Shown: piece after piece, positions 39,639 to 48,936 of the stretch
How positions within the stretch are numbered: the stretch's first letter is position 1
How the letters are laid out: every line of letters begins with the position of its first letter
Origin: Trichomonas tenax
Taxonomy: Eukaryota; Parabasalia; Trichomonadida; Trichomonadidae
Direction: 5' to 3'
DNA: 64,000 nt
Assembly (NCBI GenBank): GCA_023091735.1
Contig: JALKBU010000038.1
Location: 51,122-115,121, forward strand
Program-made: the position numbers and the translations under genes
The notes under the pieces: generated by a model
Seen by the model: only the letters and a program-made list of their open reading frames with translations
Told to the model about the DNA's origin: nothing
The model's database searches: none

Positions 39639-41612
39639 TTACTTGCCTGCAGCCTTGGCCTTCCTCTTAGCGATCATAGCTTGAAGAGCATCATCCGTTG
39701 GCTTGACGAGGCCACCTGGTTTTGGCGCATCGCCACCAGCAGCTGGCGGTGGTGGTGGAGGCATTCCAGCTGGTGGAGGAGGTGGTGGCGGGGGTGCGCC
39801 GCGTGCTGGAGGTGGTGATGGCGGTGGAGCAGCAGCAGGAGGAGGTGGTGGTACGCCGCCTGGTGGAGGTGGTGGAGGAGGTGGTGCGCCACCAGATGGA
39901 GGCGGTGGGGGTGGTGGAGGAGGTGCTCCGCCTGATGGAGGTGGTGGTGGCGGTGGAACACCTGGTGGAGGAGGTGGTGGTGGGACCGCATCGGCTCCTG
40001 GGACTGGTGGAGCAGGTGGAACAGATGATCCTGGGGCTGTTGGTGGCGGTGGAGCCTCGCCAGCATTGATAAGCTCTTCATCGTCGTAACCACCCTTTGT
40101 ATTTGTCTGTGGTCTGAGTTTCTTCCTCAATTCGATTGTATCCTGTGATTCGAATGGATCTCTCATTTCGTTTGTCTCACCAATATCGAAGTATTCGAAC
40201 GGTGTAGAGAAGAAGTCAAGTGGATCGCTATCAGCTGGAACCTGGTTAACAAGAACATCAATTTCTGGAATTGGATTGGCTTGTGTTGCAGCAGCGATGC
40301 CCTGAAGGTTGTTCATCTTGATTGGAACACCTGGAAGGACGACGTAGATTGTGCTTGATTCCTTAACTTTCATGAAATCTGGCAATTCGTTTTGCTTCTG
40401 AGATGGGTTTGGAATGCGAAGTCTGTGTAATGCGTTATCTAATTCTTCAGCGCGCGCAATTTCGAAGTCTGTCTTGACTGTATTGATATTTTCGGAAATC
40501 TTGTTGATAAGTTCGAGGCTGCTTTGTAAGTTTGTTGTGATATTCTTTGATGACTGAACAAGGTTAGCCTTGAATTCAGACATGAACTGATTGATGTTGT
40601 TGCGATATTCATCAAGTGGCTGATTTGGTGAGTTCATGAAGGTGTTAACAGCGTTCTCAGCATGCTTGTGCATTTCATCACGAAGGGCGACAAATGGCTT
40701 GAATAATGTTTGGATACCGAATTCTTCGCTAACTTTCTTGTAGCTGGATTCGAAAAGTGGAAGCTTGATTCTTCCTTCCTCATCTCTCTCTGCGCCCGCA
40801 CCAGAAGCCCGGTACTTAGACTTGCCTTTACCCTTACCTTTGCCCTTAGCTGGAGCCTGAGACTTTGGAGCTGGGGCTGGTGGTGGGAGTGGATCAGCTT
40901 TCTTGACTGGTGGTGGGATCTCTATTGGTGCCTTGTCCTTCTTGTGTGTTGGACGCTTTGATGGCAGTCCAGTGGAATTTGGCTTCTCGTCAGCAGAGAG
41001 CTCATCATAGTAGAACTCATCGGAGTAGTACTCGGAGTCTGATGGATAGCAGATCTTCTTCCTTCCAGATGCGCTTGTCTTGTAAGAATATTTCTTCGAT
41101 GGTGGTGGTGTTGCTGGAGGTGCAGCTGGTGGTGGCGGTGGGGCAGCAGCTGGAGGTGGAGGAGGTGGAGGAGCTCCGCCTGATGGTGGTGGCGGTGGTG
41201 GGCGTGCAGGAGGAGGTGGTGGTGCAGCAGCAGATGGAGGTGGTGGTGTTGCTGGTGGCGGTGGAGCGGCAGCTGGGGGTGGTGGTGTTGCTGGTGGTGC
41301 AGCCGGCGGTGGAGCAGCAGCTGGCGCTGGTGCTGGTTCCGGCTCTGGTGCATTCTTCTTAAATCTTGCCTTTAATGCTGAATTCAAATCCATCGGTGCT
41401 GCTTTCTTCGGCGGTGGCTTTGGAGCCTCCTTCTTTGGTGGTGGGTTCTTGCCAGCATTAGCCTTTCTCTTAGCAATCATGGCCTGAAGAGCATCATCCG
41501 TTGGCTTAACCAAACCGCCTCCGCCTCCGTGGTTAGGTGTACCAGCTGGCGGTGGTGGCGGTGGTGGCGGCGGTGGAAGCCCCGCGGGTGGTGGTGGTGG
41601 TGGAACAGACAT
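39639..41612 (-). CDS. Proline-rich actin regulator with WH2-like motif at both ends
   Basis: 657 aa. Both ends carry nearly the same segment (residues 33-54 and 633-657): GGLVKPTDDALQAMIAKRKA, whose hydrophobic and basic spacing fits an actin-binding WH2 helix. A second possible WH2-like helix, LNSALKARFKKN, lies at 76-87. Two large polyproline blocks (about 90-180 and 560-632) should bind profilin and SH3 domains. The middle (about 280-520) is helical coiled coil followed by DPLDFFSTPFEYFDIGE, loosely like the WAVE/SCAR homology domain with its FYTDPSYFFDLW motif; this is speculative. No FH2 domain is present, so it is not a formin. Profilin is encoded 4 kb away. It is expected to act at the cell cortex in actin assembly. 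Confidence 0.75.
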   Translation of the reverse strand: MSVPPPPPPAGLPPPPPPPPPPAGTPNHGGGGGLVKPTDDALQAMIAKRKANAGKNPPPKKEAPKPPPKKAAPMDLNSALKARFKKNAPEPEPAPAPAAAPPPAAPPATPPPPAAAPPPPATPPPPSAAAPPPPPARPPPPPPSGGAPPPPPPPAAAPPPPPAAPPATPPPSKKYSYKTSASGRKKICYPSDSEYYSDEFYYDELSADEKPNSTGLPSKRPTHKKDKAPIEIPPPVKKADPLPPPAPAPKSQAPAKGKGKGKGKSKYRASGAGAERDEEGRIKLPLFESSYKKVSEEFGIQTLFKPFVALRDEMHKHAENAVNTFMNSPNQPLDEYRNNINQFMSEFKANLVQSSKNITTNLQSSLELINKISENINTVKTDFEIARAEELDNALHRLRIPNPSQKQNELPDFMKVKESSTIYVVLPGVPIKMNNLQGIAAATQANPIPEIDVLVNQVPADSDPLDFFSTPFEYFDIGETNEMRDPFESQDTIELRKKLRPQTNTKGGYDDEELINAGEAPPPPTAPGSSVPPAPPVPGADAVPPPPPPPGVPPPPPPPSGGAPPPPPPPPPSGGAPPPPPPPPGGVPPPPPAAAPPPSPPPARGAPPPPPPPPAGMPPPPPPAAGGDAPKPGGLVKPTDDALQAMIAKRKAKAAGK

Positions 41613-42032
41613 AATTACGGATTTATTTTTTTATTAGTTTTTCATAGGAAACGTCAGTTTTCTGAAAATAAAAGTGTCAGAAATCACAAGTTCATATAAA
41701 AAATCAAAATTTTATTTTTGAACACTAAGAAATTTCCAAATCGATAAATGACAAGGTTCAATTGTCAAAATGTCAGGAAAAACGTCAAAATATTTCCAAA
41801 ATTTACATTGTATTTATAAATTGCACATAAATGTGAATCTTTTCAATCAAAAGTCAGAATAACGTCAAAGCATTTTCTACGAACGTCAAAAGGCAAAAAT
41901 ATTTCATTTTCTTTTCATTTACATGTCAAAATTGTACTGTATACAGACGTCTAAAAGATCTATATATACAGAAGAAAGGGTAAAATATATAAATTAGAGT
42001 TTTGATTTCTGTCAAACTTATTTTAGAGAGTT
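41613..42032. promoter_or_regulatory. Bidirectional promoter region rich in GTCA sites
   Basis: This spacer separates two diverging genes. It has a dense set of GTCA sites: AAACGTCAG near 41650, then AACGTCAAA at about 41787, 41861 and 41881, GTGTCAG near 41675, ATTGTCAAAATGTCAG near 41760, and an exact TTTACATGTCA at 41918. The clustering suggests binding sites for a GTCA-recognising factor. Confidence 0.5.
41918..41928 (+). promoter_or_regulatory. TTTACATGTCA element
   Basis: Exact copy, ending 104 bases before the ATG at 42033 and on the same strand. It sits at the end of the GTCA cluster. Confidence 0.5.
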
Positions 42033-43016
42033 ATGAGCCAGATAGTGCAGCTTTATTCCAGCAACCAGCAGGAATGTAAAAAGAACCTCAAAAATCAGAT
42101 AAAAAAATCCTCCGAAAAATCTAAGTATTATCGCCAATTATTCGACTTATTATATCATTTGATTCAAAAGAATCGACACCAAGATTGTTTTACGACATTA
42201 AATGAAATAATAACACCAGATGCATTATATGGACTTCTTTTACAAGTTGAATTTCCTAATTTTTATAATGAAATTAATGATTTTCCTCCTTTTGACCTAT
42301 TTTACATAGTTGCCCTCGTTTCATACCAGATGCAAGGAAAGTTACCATCAACATATTTGTTTTTACTCTTCAATTTTTATCTTCAATTTTTTGAATCTCT
42401 TCAAAAATGTGTTAACTCCCAGGATATAATTCTTAATGATGAGTGCATTGTTGAAAACAATAAGAAATCACTCAATGACGCAATCTCGATTATTAATTCA
42501 CGCTTAGCGACAATTGCTGGAGCTATCTGTACAATATACCACGGAAGGATCGATAAAACAGATTTTTCCAATTTTGTTGATGTTTTGATGACCACGAAGT
42601 CATATCTTTTCCACGATTCACCTTTTGCTTGTTTAGTTGGACGAATGTGTTTGAGTTTGAATAAAAACAACCAAGCGCAGGAAATTTTCAGCTATATCAG
42701 CGATTTGAATGTGCTTTCATCGAATCAACCTTATGTTGACTTCTTCAGGATGAATTTCCCTGCAGCAGCAAATGGCTTCGAAATGCTGAACGGTCCGTTT
42801 GATAAGATCAATCAGGTCGTTGCCCTTATTTATACAGGAAACATCAAACAAGCGGCAACTTTATTCAATGAAAAGATTCGGGAGAATCCAACTTTGAAGT
42901 TGTTCAATTCTGTTAAAGACATCGCTAAAGTACTCCATGATCTATGCGGCGAAACAGAAATCATTAAAGAAAAACCATTCTCCAATTATCCAACATACGA
43001 GGGTCAATGCAACTGA
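42033..43016 (+). CDS. Helical TPR-like protein, possibly TRAPPC12-related
   Basis: 327 aa, almost all helical, with no TM segment. The C-terminal 60 residues (NQVVALIYTGNIKQAATLFNEKIRENPTLKLFNSVKDIAKVL, partly quoted) resemble the last TPRs of TRAPPC12, where a 'YLGKLKxAL..LE..V..DP....ESV..NL' pattern occurs. TRAPPC12 belongs to the TRAPPIII complex in ER-Golgi tethering; if correct this is a short form lacking the long disordered N-terminus. The match is by eye and other TPR proteins fit. The start at 42033 is the first ATG. It diverges from the WH2-like gene. Confidence 0.65.
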   Translation: MSQIVQLYSSNQQECKKNLKNQIKKSSEKSKYYRQLFDLLYHLIQKNRHQDCFTTLNEIITPDALYGLLLQVEFPNFYNEINDFPPFDLFYIVALVSYQMQGKLPSTYLFLLFNFYLQFFESLQKCVNSQDIILNDECIVENNKKSLNDAISIINSRLATIAGAICTIYHGRIDKTDFSNFVDVLMTTKSYLFHDSPFACLVGRMCLSLNKNNQAQEIFSYISDLNVLSSNQPYVDFFRMNFPAAANGFEMLNGPFDKINQVVALIYTGNIKQAATLFNEKIRENPTLKLFNSVKDIAKVLHDLCGETEIIKEKPFSNYPTYEGQCN

Positions 43017-43272
43017 GTTACTTCTCTATTTCTAATCGGTAGTAAATATTTTGTTTGTTTTAAAATTGAGTGTTTAAGTTCAGAGATTGAAATATCTACT
43101 TCGAAACTATTATATAATCATTAGAAGAAAGAAACAAAGTCTTGGATTCAATTCTTTCTTTTCCAAATTACATCTTCGATTCATTTGAAGATTTGACCTG
43201 GTATATGATATTGACAATTTAATTCTTTATGATAGTATTTATTAAAAATTCAGTTTTGTTCTTCAAAATGAT

Positions 43273-43695
43273 ATGAGATTGATCGATCTGAATTGTTTTT
43301 CATATTGCAAAGAATCAGCTCCAGTCACTGCCATTGAGGTCGAGGAAGGTACTGTAGTTAAAGTGAAGCAGATTTGTATAGTTCATAAAAGAGTTTGTGC
43401 CGAAAATTTGTCACTTTTAATGGACGTAATTTATATCTCTGATAGTTCGAGCAGTGCTTCGACCCGCTCAGACAGCTCAGATTCCGAAGACGACGTTTTG
43501 ATCGGGCAGCCAGTTGTGTCGAAGATCAAACCCGGAATCTGCAGATTATGCGGGAAAAATACATTAGATGTAATGTTTCATCCTTGTAATCATTCTACAT
43601 GCTGCTGGGAATGCTATGAGAAACTTCCTAAGCCAACACGCTGTCCATATTGCGGAGTTATAATCACTCAACCAGAAAGATTCATTCTAGGATAG
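43273..43695 (+). CDS. Small RING-finger protein (probable E3 ligase)
   Basis: 140 aa. The C-terminal 50 residues form a C3HC4-type RING: CRLC (90-93), CNHSTC (105-110), C114 and CPYC (124-127), close to the MUL1/IAP style of C-terminal RING. Before it is a Ser/Asp-rich acidic stretch (SDSSSSASTRSDSSDSEDD) with casein-kinase-like sites. The N-terminal 50 residues have several Cys but no known domain. It is expected to bind an E2 and promote ubiquitination. No TM helix is seen. Confidence 0.8.
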   Translation: MRLIDLNCFSYCKESAPVTAIEVEEGTVVKVKQICIVHKRVCAENLSLLMDVIYISDSSSSASTRSDSSDSEDDVLIGQPVVSKIKPGICRLCGKNTLDVMFHPCNHSTCCWECYEKLPKPTRCPYCGVIITQPERFILG

Positions 43696-43979
43696 AAAAT
43701 ACAATCTACTCTGGTGCTTTGCTTGCTCCCCACCAAATATTTGATACAATCAGTATGTTTGATCAATTTTTATTTTTTTCATGTAATATCTTATTTCTAT
43801 ATTTGTATTTATTATTGTAAACAGTCTATATATTATGCTTTAATACATATTTGTTTTGAATTTAAGTTTCAAAAAATGATCATATTGAAAACAACATTAA
43901 ACTTATAGTATTTATTCAAAATTAAGACAGAAGCTGTATCAATACTTGGATGAAGCGTAGCAATGATTAACAGAATCAT

Positions 43980-44582
43980 TTATTTGCAGCAACCTCCAGA
44001 TCCTTCAGCTTTTAGCTTGGGAGCTGGCTCAGCCGGCTTCACACGCTTGTTCTTAATTTGATTGAACCAATCATCAGCAACTGATTGGAACAATAGTTCG
44101 ATGCCATCTCCAGTGACAGCAGATGTCGCGAAAAATCCTAAAGCACCAATCTGACCCTTAAGGTTTTCACCATTCTGAATGACTTCGAGTTGTTGTGAAG
44201 GAGAAATTAAATCAAATTTTGTTCCTGCTAAAAATAAGGCGCAAGTTGGTTCGATTTGAATAATATTTTGTTTCCAGTTTTCTATCGCAGGGAGAGGATT
44301 CTGATCAGAACAATCATAGCAGATAACTGCGAAATTAGCACCGCGGTAGAAAACTTTTCCCACAGATTGATATCGTTCCTGTCCAGCAGTATCCCACAAC
44401 TGAATGTAAACACTTTCGCCGTTCTTTGTCTTGACTTGTGTCGGGGATAAAACTGGAGTAACTGTGGATGTGATTGTAGGTGTGTATGTTTTGTCGATGA
44501 AGCGATTGATGAGTGCAGTCTTGCCCACCTGTGTGTTTCCTATGATAATAACACGGGCATCAGGAGCCTTTCCCTCTGCCAT
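43980..44582 (-). CDS. Rab-like small GTPase
   Basis: 200 aa. P-loop GNTQVGKT at 15-22, switch II WDTAGQE at 63-69, G4 TKFD at 121-124 (Thr for the usual Asn) and G5 TSA at 153-155. The tail is basic and ends SGGCCK, a double-cysteine site for geranylgeranylation, as in Rab proteins. It should cycle between GTP and GDP states on vesicle membranes. The switch I region (ITSTVTPVLSPTQ) is divergent, so the partner specificity is probably lineage-specific. The start ATG is preceded by TCACTTTT, the best initiator match in the window. Confidence 0.9.
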   Translation of the reverse strand: MAEGKAPDARVIIIGNTQVGKTALINRFIDKTYTPTITSTVTPVLSPTQVKTKNGESVYIQLWDTAGQERYQSVGKVFYRGANFAVICYDCSDQNPLPAIENWKQNIIQIEPTCALFLAGTKFDLISPSQQLEVIQNGENLKGQIGALGFFATSAVTGDGIELLFQSVADDWFNQIKNKRVKPAEPAPKLKAEGSGGCCK

Positions 44583-44589
44583 TTAACAG

Positions 44590-44597
44590 AAAAGTGA
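44590..44597 (-). promoter_or_regulatory. TCACTTTT initiator-like element
   Basis: The minus strand reads TCACTTTT and ends 7 bases before the Rab ATG. It matches the trichomonad initiator TCAYTW, where transcription starts at the A. Confidence 0.6.
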
Positions 44598-44863
44598 CAA
44601 ACATCGGATAGTTTTTGATATCGCATCATCATCCAAATCGGAATCACAGGATAAGACACAGACCTTCAATTTTCTTTTTTGCACTATGAAATTTGCTTAT
44701 CTTTCATTGTTTCATTCTGGTTTTAATTCGATTTTCCATGAGTTGTCCTTATCATAAAAAATCTTTTACCAATCAAAAGCCTACTTTCTTGGCATTGCTT
44801 TCTATATCAATAATCAAATATATTTTAATGCGGTATTGTTGAATATTCTTTTAAAAATGTAAT

Positions 44864-44962
44864 CACTATGACTACATTGACGGAGGTGATGTTCACGCAC
44901 GTCTGATTTTACTAATTTTTGGTATTAAGCCTTATTTTGAAATAAGAAAGATAAATTTTTGA
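44864..44962 (+). pseudogene. Possible glutathione S-transferase N-terminal fragment
   Basis: 32 codons, HYDYIDGGDVHARLILL then IFGIKPYFEIRKINF and TGA. The order (strand, Gly-rich turn, H-A-R-L-I-L helix, then GIKPYF strand) resembles the N-terminal fold of GST proteins (YFxGRGRAExIRxLLxxAGV). There is no ATG in frame and a stop lies just upstream. The fragment is short, so this may be chance. Confidence 0.3.
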
Positions 44963-45029
44963 CGATAATTTAAAGCATAGTATTATAAAATTATGATAAG
45001 TATAATTACAAATATGTTTGATTGAAAAA

Positions 45030-45401
45030 TCAAGCACCTGCATCAATTAAAATTGTCGCAACATTCAGGACTTGGGTTTTGGCATCATTTTGCGGTTTAT
45101 CACCACCACAGAGACCAATAACAACAACTGTTGCGGTCTTTTTCATGTAGATATTTAATTCGTCACACATGGCATGAATATAATCCGTTGTATATTCTAG
45201 AGGGAACAGTTTTACCTTATCGTATGGTATTCCGTGTTGGCGTGCAAGCGATGGATCTTTAAGCATTTTTGACCAATGGACTAAATTCGTTGCTGTTGCC
45301 GTGAAATCAGCTGACTTGGCACAAAGGGCGCCTTCAACAGAGATGATTGCAGCACAACAAGTTTGGCTGTCAAGCATCTGTACATAAGCATCCCACGACA
45401 T
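45030..45401 (-). CDS. Profilin
   Basis: 123 aa. The start MSWDAYVQML matches the classical profilin N-terminus (MSWQxYVD), with Trp3 and Tyr6 that help bind polyproline. It is followed by CAAIISVEGALCAKSADF, the conserved second and third strands, and it ends in a hydrophobic helix (NVATILIDAGA). The acidic/basic actin face in the middle is divergent. Profilin delivers ATP-actin and binds proline-rich regulators such as the WH2-like protein encoded at 39.6-41.6 kb. A TTTACGTGTCA element lies 85 bases upstream of its start. Confidence 0.85.
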   Translation of the reverse strand: MSWDAYVQMLDSQTCCAAIISVEGALCAKSADFTATATNLVHWSKMLKDPSLARQHGIPYDKVKLFPLEYTTDYIHAMCDELNIYMKKTATVVVIGLCGGDKPQNDAKTQVLNVATILIDAGA

Positions 45402-45860
45402 TTTTTATCTTGTGTCACCTTTATCGCAACAACAGATGTCACGTTTTTGATTTTTTATTAAAAAGTGATAATTTTATCAAAATATATTTACGTGTCAAAA
45501 ATATTTTCCATTTGAACATTTTATCAATTCCTCTTGTTATGAACCGAAATTAGGGCAGTGAAGTGAAATAGAATCTAACATGTAAATTGCATTGATTTTT
45601 GTCGCTATAAGTAAATACTTTCGTGCTTGATTTTGCAGTCTTCGCGCTGGGTGGCACGTGCTTTTCAGCTCAAAAACTTCAAAAATCTAAGTCTTCTGGT
45701 TAAACTTTCCTATCATCAAATAATTGACTTTAAATTGCATTCATATTGATGTATTTGTTATAAACTCAGTGAGTTAATGGTGTTTGCGCTGTGTTTTGAA
45801 GATGATTTGAAATTTGTATATTATTTATAAAAAATATCTGAAAAACAAGTTAAAAGAGAA
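45402..45860. other. Spacer between profilin and LIM genes
   Basis: Contains the TTTACGTGTCA element at 45487 and an ACATGTAAA at about 45580. No coding-like frame. Confidence 0.5.
45487..45497 (+). promoter_or_regulatory. TTTACGTGTCA element upstream of profilin
   Basis: The G-form of the recurrent 11-mer, 85 bases before the profilin ATG but on the opposite strand to that gene. The mixed orientation suggests that the site works either way round. Confidence 0.45.
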
Positions 45861-46916
45861 TTATTTTTCAACTGGTCTTCTCCAGCGGTCGATTTCATTG
45901 TTGGTAACCATTGCGTTGTAACAGTCTTTGCAACATGGAACACCGTTCATGTTGACGTATTTTGATTCTGCTAAGTTCTTCTGGCACTTCATGCAGTTAA
46001 AGCAGGCCTTATGCCACTTTGCACCACAGGCAACGATTTGTGGCTCCTCTTCGCTCTTGTGACAACCTCTACACTGCTTGATGTATGCTTCTGTGCACTT
46101 TCTGCATCTGAGAATGCCATGATCGAGAATAGCGACACCATTCTGAAGAGAAGTACCACAGTCGTGGCATTTATAAGATTCTGGGTGATATTTGCAATTT
46201 TCAACTTGGCAGCATTCTCCTTCGATTGGCTTATTGCAGTCAGAGCATATCTTCTTTCTGACAAGATCGAGGCACTTTGTGCAATAAACTTTTCTGTTAA
46301 AGATTGTTAAACGTCTATTTGCATGCGTTGCAGCGCACTGAACACATTGTATGCATGTTGGATGGAAGAAGTACTTGGTTCCCTCACAAACAATTGATTC
46401 GCGCTTATCACTTGGAAGTATCGGTTGTTTGCATGTATAGCACTCAGGTAATATGTGTTTGAACTGCTGGAAGCACTTAGTGCAATATGGGAATCCATAA
46501 AGATTCATATAACGATCTTTAACCTGTGGATCACCACAATGAGCGCAAACAAAGCACTCTGGATGATACGCGCGTGAAATTGCGTGAAGAACCGTATCAG
46601 ACTTAACGAAGCCACCACATTTTGCGCATCTTTCTTCCAAAACTTCGCTATAACAATTTGGATGGAAAATCATGTCGCCTTTCTCCTTGATTTCGTTAGG
46701 TTGGATAAGCATTTGGCAATAGCTGCAGATTAAATGGTCTTTGTGGAATTTATAATTGACTGCTTCGACAGTTTCATCATTTGGTTGAATTTTATCGCGA
46801 CAATAAGGGCAGAGCTCGAACGGAACATCTTTGTAGTGAGTTAAGTCGATGCTCTCTTTGCCGTGCTCGACTTTTACTTTCTGTGCAAAGATATTCTTCA
46901 AAACTTCGTCATCCAT
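45861..46916 (-). CDS. Five-LIM-domain protein (PINCH/paxillin-like)
   Basis: 351 aa. Five LIM double zinc fingers fill the protein: about 36-88 (CPYC...HxxC, CSYC), 97-148 (CAKC...CAHC...CTKC), 159-216 (CYTC...CVQC...CTKC), 224-274 (CSDC...CHDC...CRKC) and 282-333 (CRGC...CMKC...CKDC). A short acidic N-terminus and a basic C-terminus (DRWRRPVEK) flank them. There is no LD motif or homeodomain. In animals five tandem LIMs (PINCH) link adhesion kinase complexes to actin; a scaffold role at the cortex is inferred. Some LIM modules vary at the eighth ligand. The gene converges with profilin direction-wise: both are on the minus strand, 459 bases apart. Confidence 0.9.
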   Translation of the reverse strand: MDDEVLKNIFAQKVKVEHGKESIDLTHYKDVPFELCPYCRDKIQPNDETVEAVNYKFHKDHLICSYCQMLIQPNEIKEKGDMIFHPNCYSEVLEERCAKCGGFVKSDTVLHAISRAYHPECFVCAHCGDPQVKDRYMNLYGFPYCTKCFQQFKHILPECYTCKQPILPSDKRESIVCEGTKYFFHPTCIQCVQCAATHANRRLTIFNRKVYCTKCLDLVRKKICSDCNKPIEGECCQVENCKYHPESYKCHDCGTSLQNGVAILDHGILRCRKCTEAYIKQCRGCHKSEEEPQIVACGAKWHKACFNCMKCQKNLAESKYVNMNGVPCCKDCYNAMVTNNEIDRWRRPVEK

Positions 46917-47044
46917 TTATAAAATTTTATAAAAAACTTTTTTTCTTTACGATTTTGTTGTTGACACTGTGTGATGAAAATATCTCAATTCAAAAAGCAA
47001 ATATAAGGTTGTATAAATGATGGAATTCTAGCCATGTAATTATG

Positions 47045-47055
47045 TTTACATGACA
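47045..47055 (+). promoter_or_regulatory. TTTACATGACA variant element
   Basis: One mismatch from the recurrent 11-mer. It lies 128 bases before the LIM gene start on the opposite strand. Confidence 0.35.
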
Positions 47056-47221
47056 AATACAGGATTTTCAATGAATATGACATATAATTAATTCAATTTT
47101 AAGAGCTTAAAATGTTATTTTGCCAGATTAAAACATTTTAATTTTCCTATCATTAACATTAGATGATAAAATCAAAAATAGACTTTTGGAATCTCATAAT
47201 GTCAAAATTTAGATTACATTC

Positions 47222-47232
47222 TGACACGTAAA
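47222..47232 (-). promoter_or_regulatory. TTTACGTGTCA element on minus strand
   Basis: The plus strand reads TGACACGTAAA, the exact reverse complement of the G-form. It is 141 bases before the favoured NAA40-like ATG at 47374 and 120 before the alternative at 47353. Confidence 0.45.
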
Positions 47233-47373
47233 TTTTGGTATCATCATTTCCTAAATTGGCTATTTTTACCTGAAATTAAAAAGTTACCAGGAAATAGGTC
47301 ATGCAGAATATGAATATAACATTTTCCCACAGAGCCAATAATTTTGAGGGGGATGAAAATTTTCTTAAAATCT

Positions 47374-48036
47374 ATGTCTTCCAAGCCATCAAAGAAGGAG
47401 CTGAAGAAGGCTAAGGCCGAAGCTGAAAAGCAGAAGACATTGATGCTCAACACGAAGCGCAGACTTCTCGAAGATAGCCGCGAGGTCCAAAATTTGATGG
47501 AACTTATTCCTTTCCTCCAGAATTTCAAGCACGAATTGTTCAGCGCTAAGATCAAATCGTTCAACAAGGTCCCAGAGGAGTATGAACCATGGATGTTCGA
47601 CATGGTCACAAAGAATATGGAGAAATTCTACGAGAAAGCTTGGGGTTGGGATGCTGAGGTCAAGGAGGCCGAGCTTTACCACGAAGATTCACGCTTCCTC
47701 ATCGCTTTCTACAGAGATCACCCAATCGCTTTTGTTCACTTCAGATTCGAGCTTGATTCCGGTGAGGCATCTCTCTTCATCTACGACATCCACGTCGCAG
47801 AAGAACTCCGCAGACAAGGACTCGGTAAGTTCCTTCTTCAGGCAACAGAGTTCATCGGCCTCAAACTTGGCTATGACTCAATCATTGTTTCCTGCTTCAA
47901 GGAGTGCTTAGTTGGACGCCAGTTCTTCCACAAGTACAACTACAAGTTGCATCCACAGTCGCCAGCTTTGGCTGATCCAGAAAACGAGTTTGAATACCAC
48001 CACGAGCTCTTATTCAAACTACTTAAGAAGAAATAG
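47374..48036 (+). CDS. NAA40: NAA40/NatD-like N-alpha-acetyltransferase
   Basis: 220 aa from the ATG at 47374 (an in-frame ATG at 47353 would add MKIFLKS). After a Lys/Glu-rich helix come NMEKFYEKAWGW (about 81-92) and FLIAFYRDHPIAFVHFRFELDSG, matching the NatD core. The acetyl-CoA loop RRQGLGK is at 146-152 and is followed by the long alpha helix. In other eukaryotes NatD acetylates the N-terminus of histones H4 and H2A. The best relative by eye is human NAA40, including the WGW and FxHFRF blocks. Its histone substrate is an inference from that family. Confidence 0.85.
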   Translation: MSSKPSKKELKKAKAEAEKQKTLMLNTKRRLLEDSREVQNLMELIPFLQNFKHELFSAKIKSFNKVPEEYEPWMFDMVTKNMEKFYEKAWGWDAEVKEAELYHEDSRFLIAFYRDHPIAFVHFRFELDSGEASLFIYDIHVAEELRRQGLGKFLLQATEFIGLKLGYDSIIVSCFKECLVGRQFFHKYNYKLHPQSPALADPENEFEYHHELLFKLLKKK

Positions 48037-48249
48037 TGTATAAAAAGTTCCTATACAGTTTGTAATTCTTAATTATATCCAATTTTTAACCAACAATCTT
48101 CATATCAACTTTATACCTATTCATTTTTATGAATGTTTTAACTTTAGTATTTCCATGTTGCTTCACTTTTCGAAATATATCTTCAGTTAAATTCAAAGGT
48201 TTTATCCTTAATGGCGAACTCCACTGCATGAGCTTGTAGAGGCGCAACT

Positions 48250-48300
48250 CATCCTAGAAATGCATAGAGCACATGACAGATACAGCAGATATCTTTTGAA
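48250..48300 (-). pseudogene. Trace of the CCxCHxLY family
   Basis: The minus strand reads DICCICHVLYAFLG and then stops. The pattern and the underlying DNA (CATAGAGC[A/G]CATGACA) match the FCCGCHALYEAL part of copy A at 35.3 kb. It is a very short, strongly decayed relic. Confidence 0.3.
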
Positions 48301-48936
48301 ACATACAAAATGGAAAAAGCTGGGCTTCGAAAATTAACGTACAAAAAAAAAATATTTTCGCTTGAAAACATACTATATAGTAAAAATGGTTAATATCATC
48401 CCTGTAAATAAGGATGTCGGGGTATCCCCCCACCGAAAATGGCTCCCCTGGTCGGGGGATTTTGGGAGTACCGCTATCTAAAAGGTTTCCTGTTATTTTT
48501 CTTATTTTTTTTTGCTTTTTTCACAAATCATAAAATTTTACCCATTTTGCAACGACAATTATAGATTTTATCGCTATACAATGATTTTAGTATAAATTCT
48601 TGATATAAATGATACACTTTTATTGCCAAATTCTCAAAAATGAGCATGATTTAAAAAAATATTAGATTTTATGATAGGCGATCGCCTTCACAACACGAAA
48701 AATATGGTAAAAAGGGTATTTTTAAGCCAAATTTTCAAAATCGCGCATGAAATCAAGGGGCAATTGTCACCCCACCCCTAGGTGGATTTTTTCTGAGGAA
48801 TTTTGAAAGATTTTTGGGGCCTTTTAATGCTGTCAAATATATTCCGCTTTGATTATAAATGCATTTGGACTCTTTTTAAGCTCAAAAAAAAACAATATTC
48901 AAAAACTACTAACAATATTTTGTGAATATATGCTCC

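Larger units (their letters stand above)
44583..45029. other. Spacer with initiator element and GST-like relic
   Basis: The left end carries the Rab promoter. The middle holds a short stop-free piece resembling a glutathione S-transferase N-terminus, listed separately. The rest is A/T-rich. Confidence 0.5.
46917..47373. other. Divergent spacer between LIM and NAA40-like genes
   Basis: Carries TTTACATGACA (47045-47055) and TGACACGTAAA (47222-47232), both forms of the recurrent element. No coding-like frame. Confidence 0.5.

Noticed and set aside
39703..41362. Long Gly-, Val- or His-rich frames opposite the proline-rich gene
   Set aside because: They are antisense readings of CCA/CCG repeats in the real gene and have no independent start context or domain.
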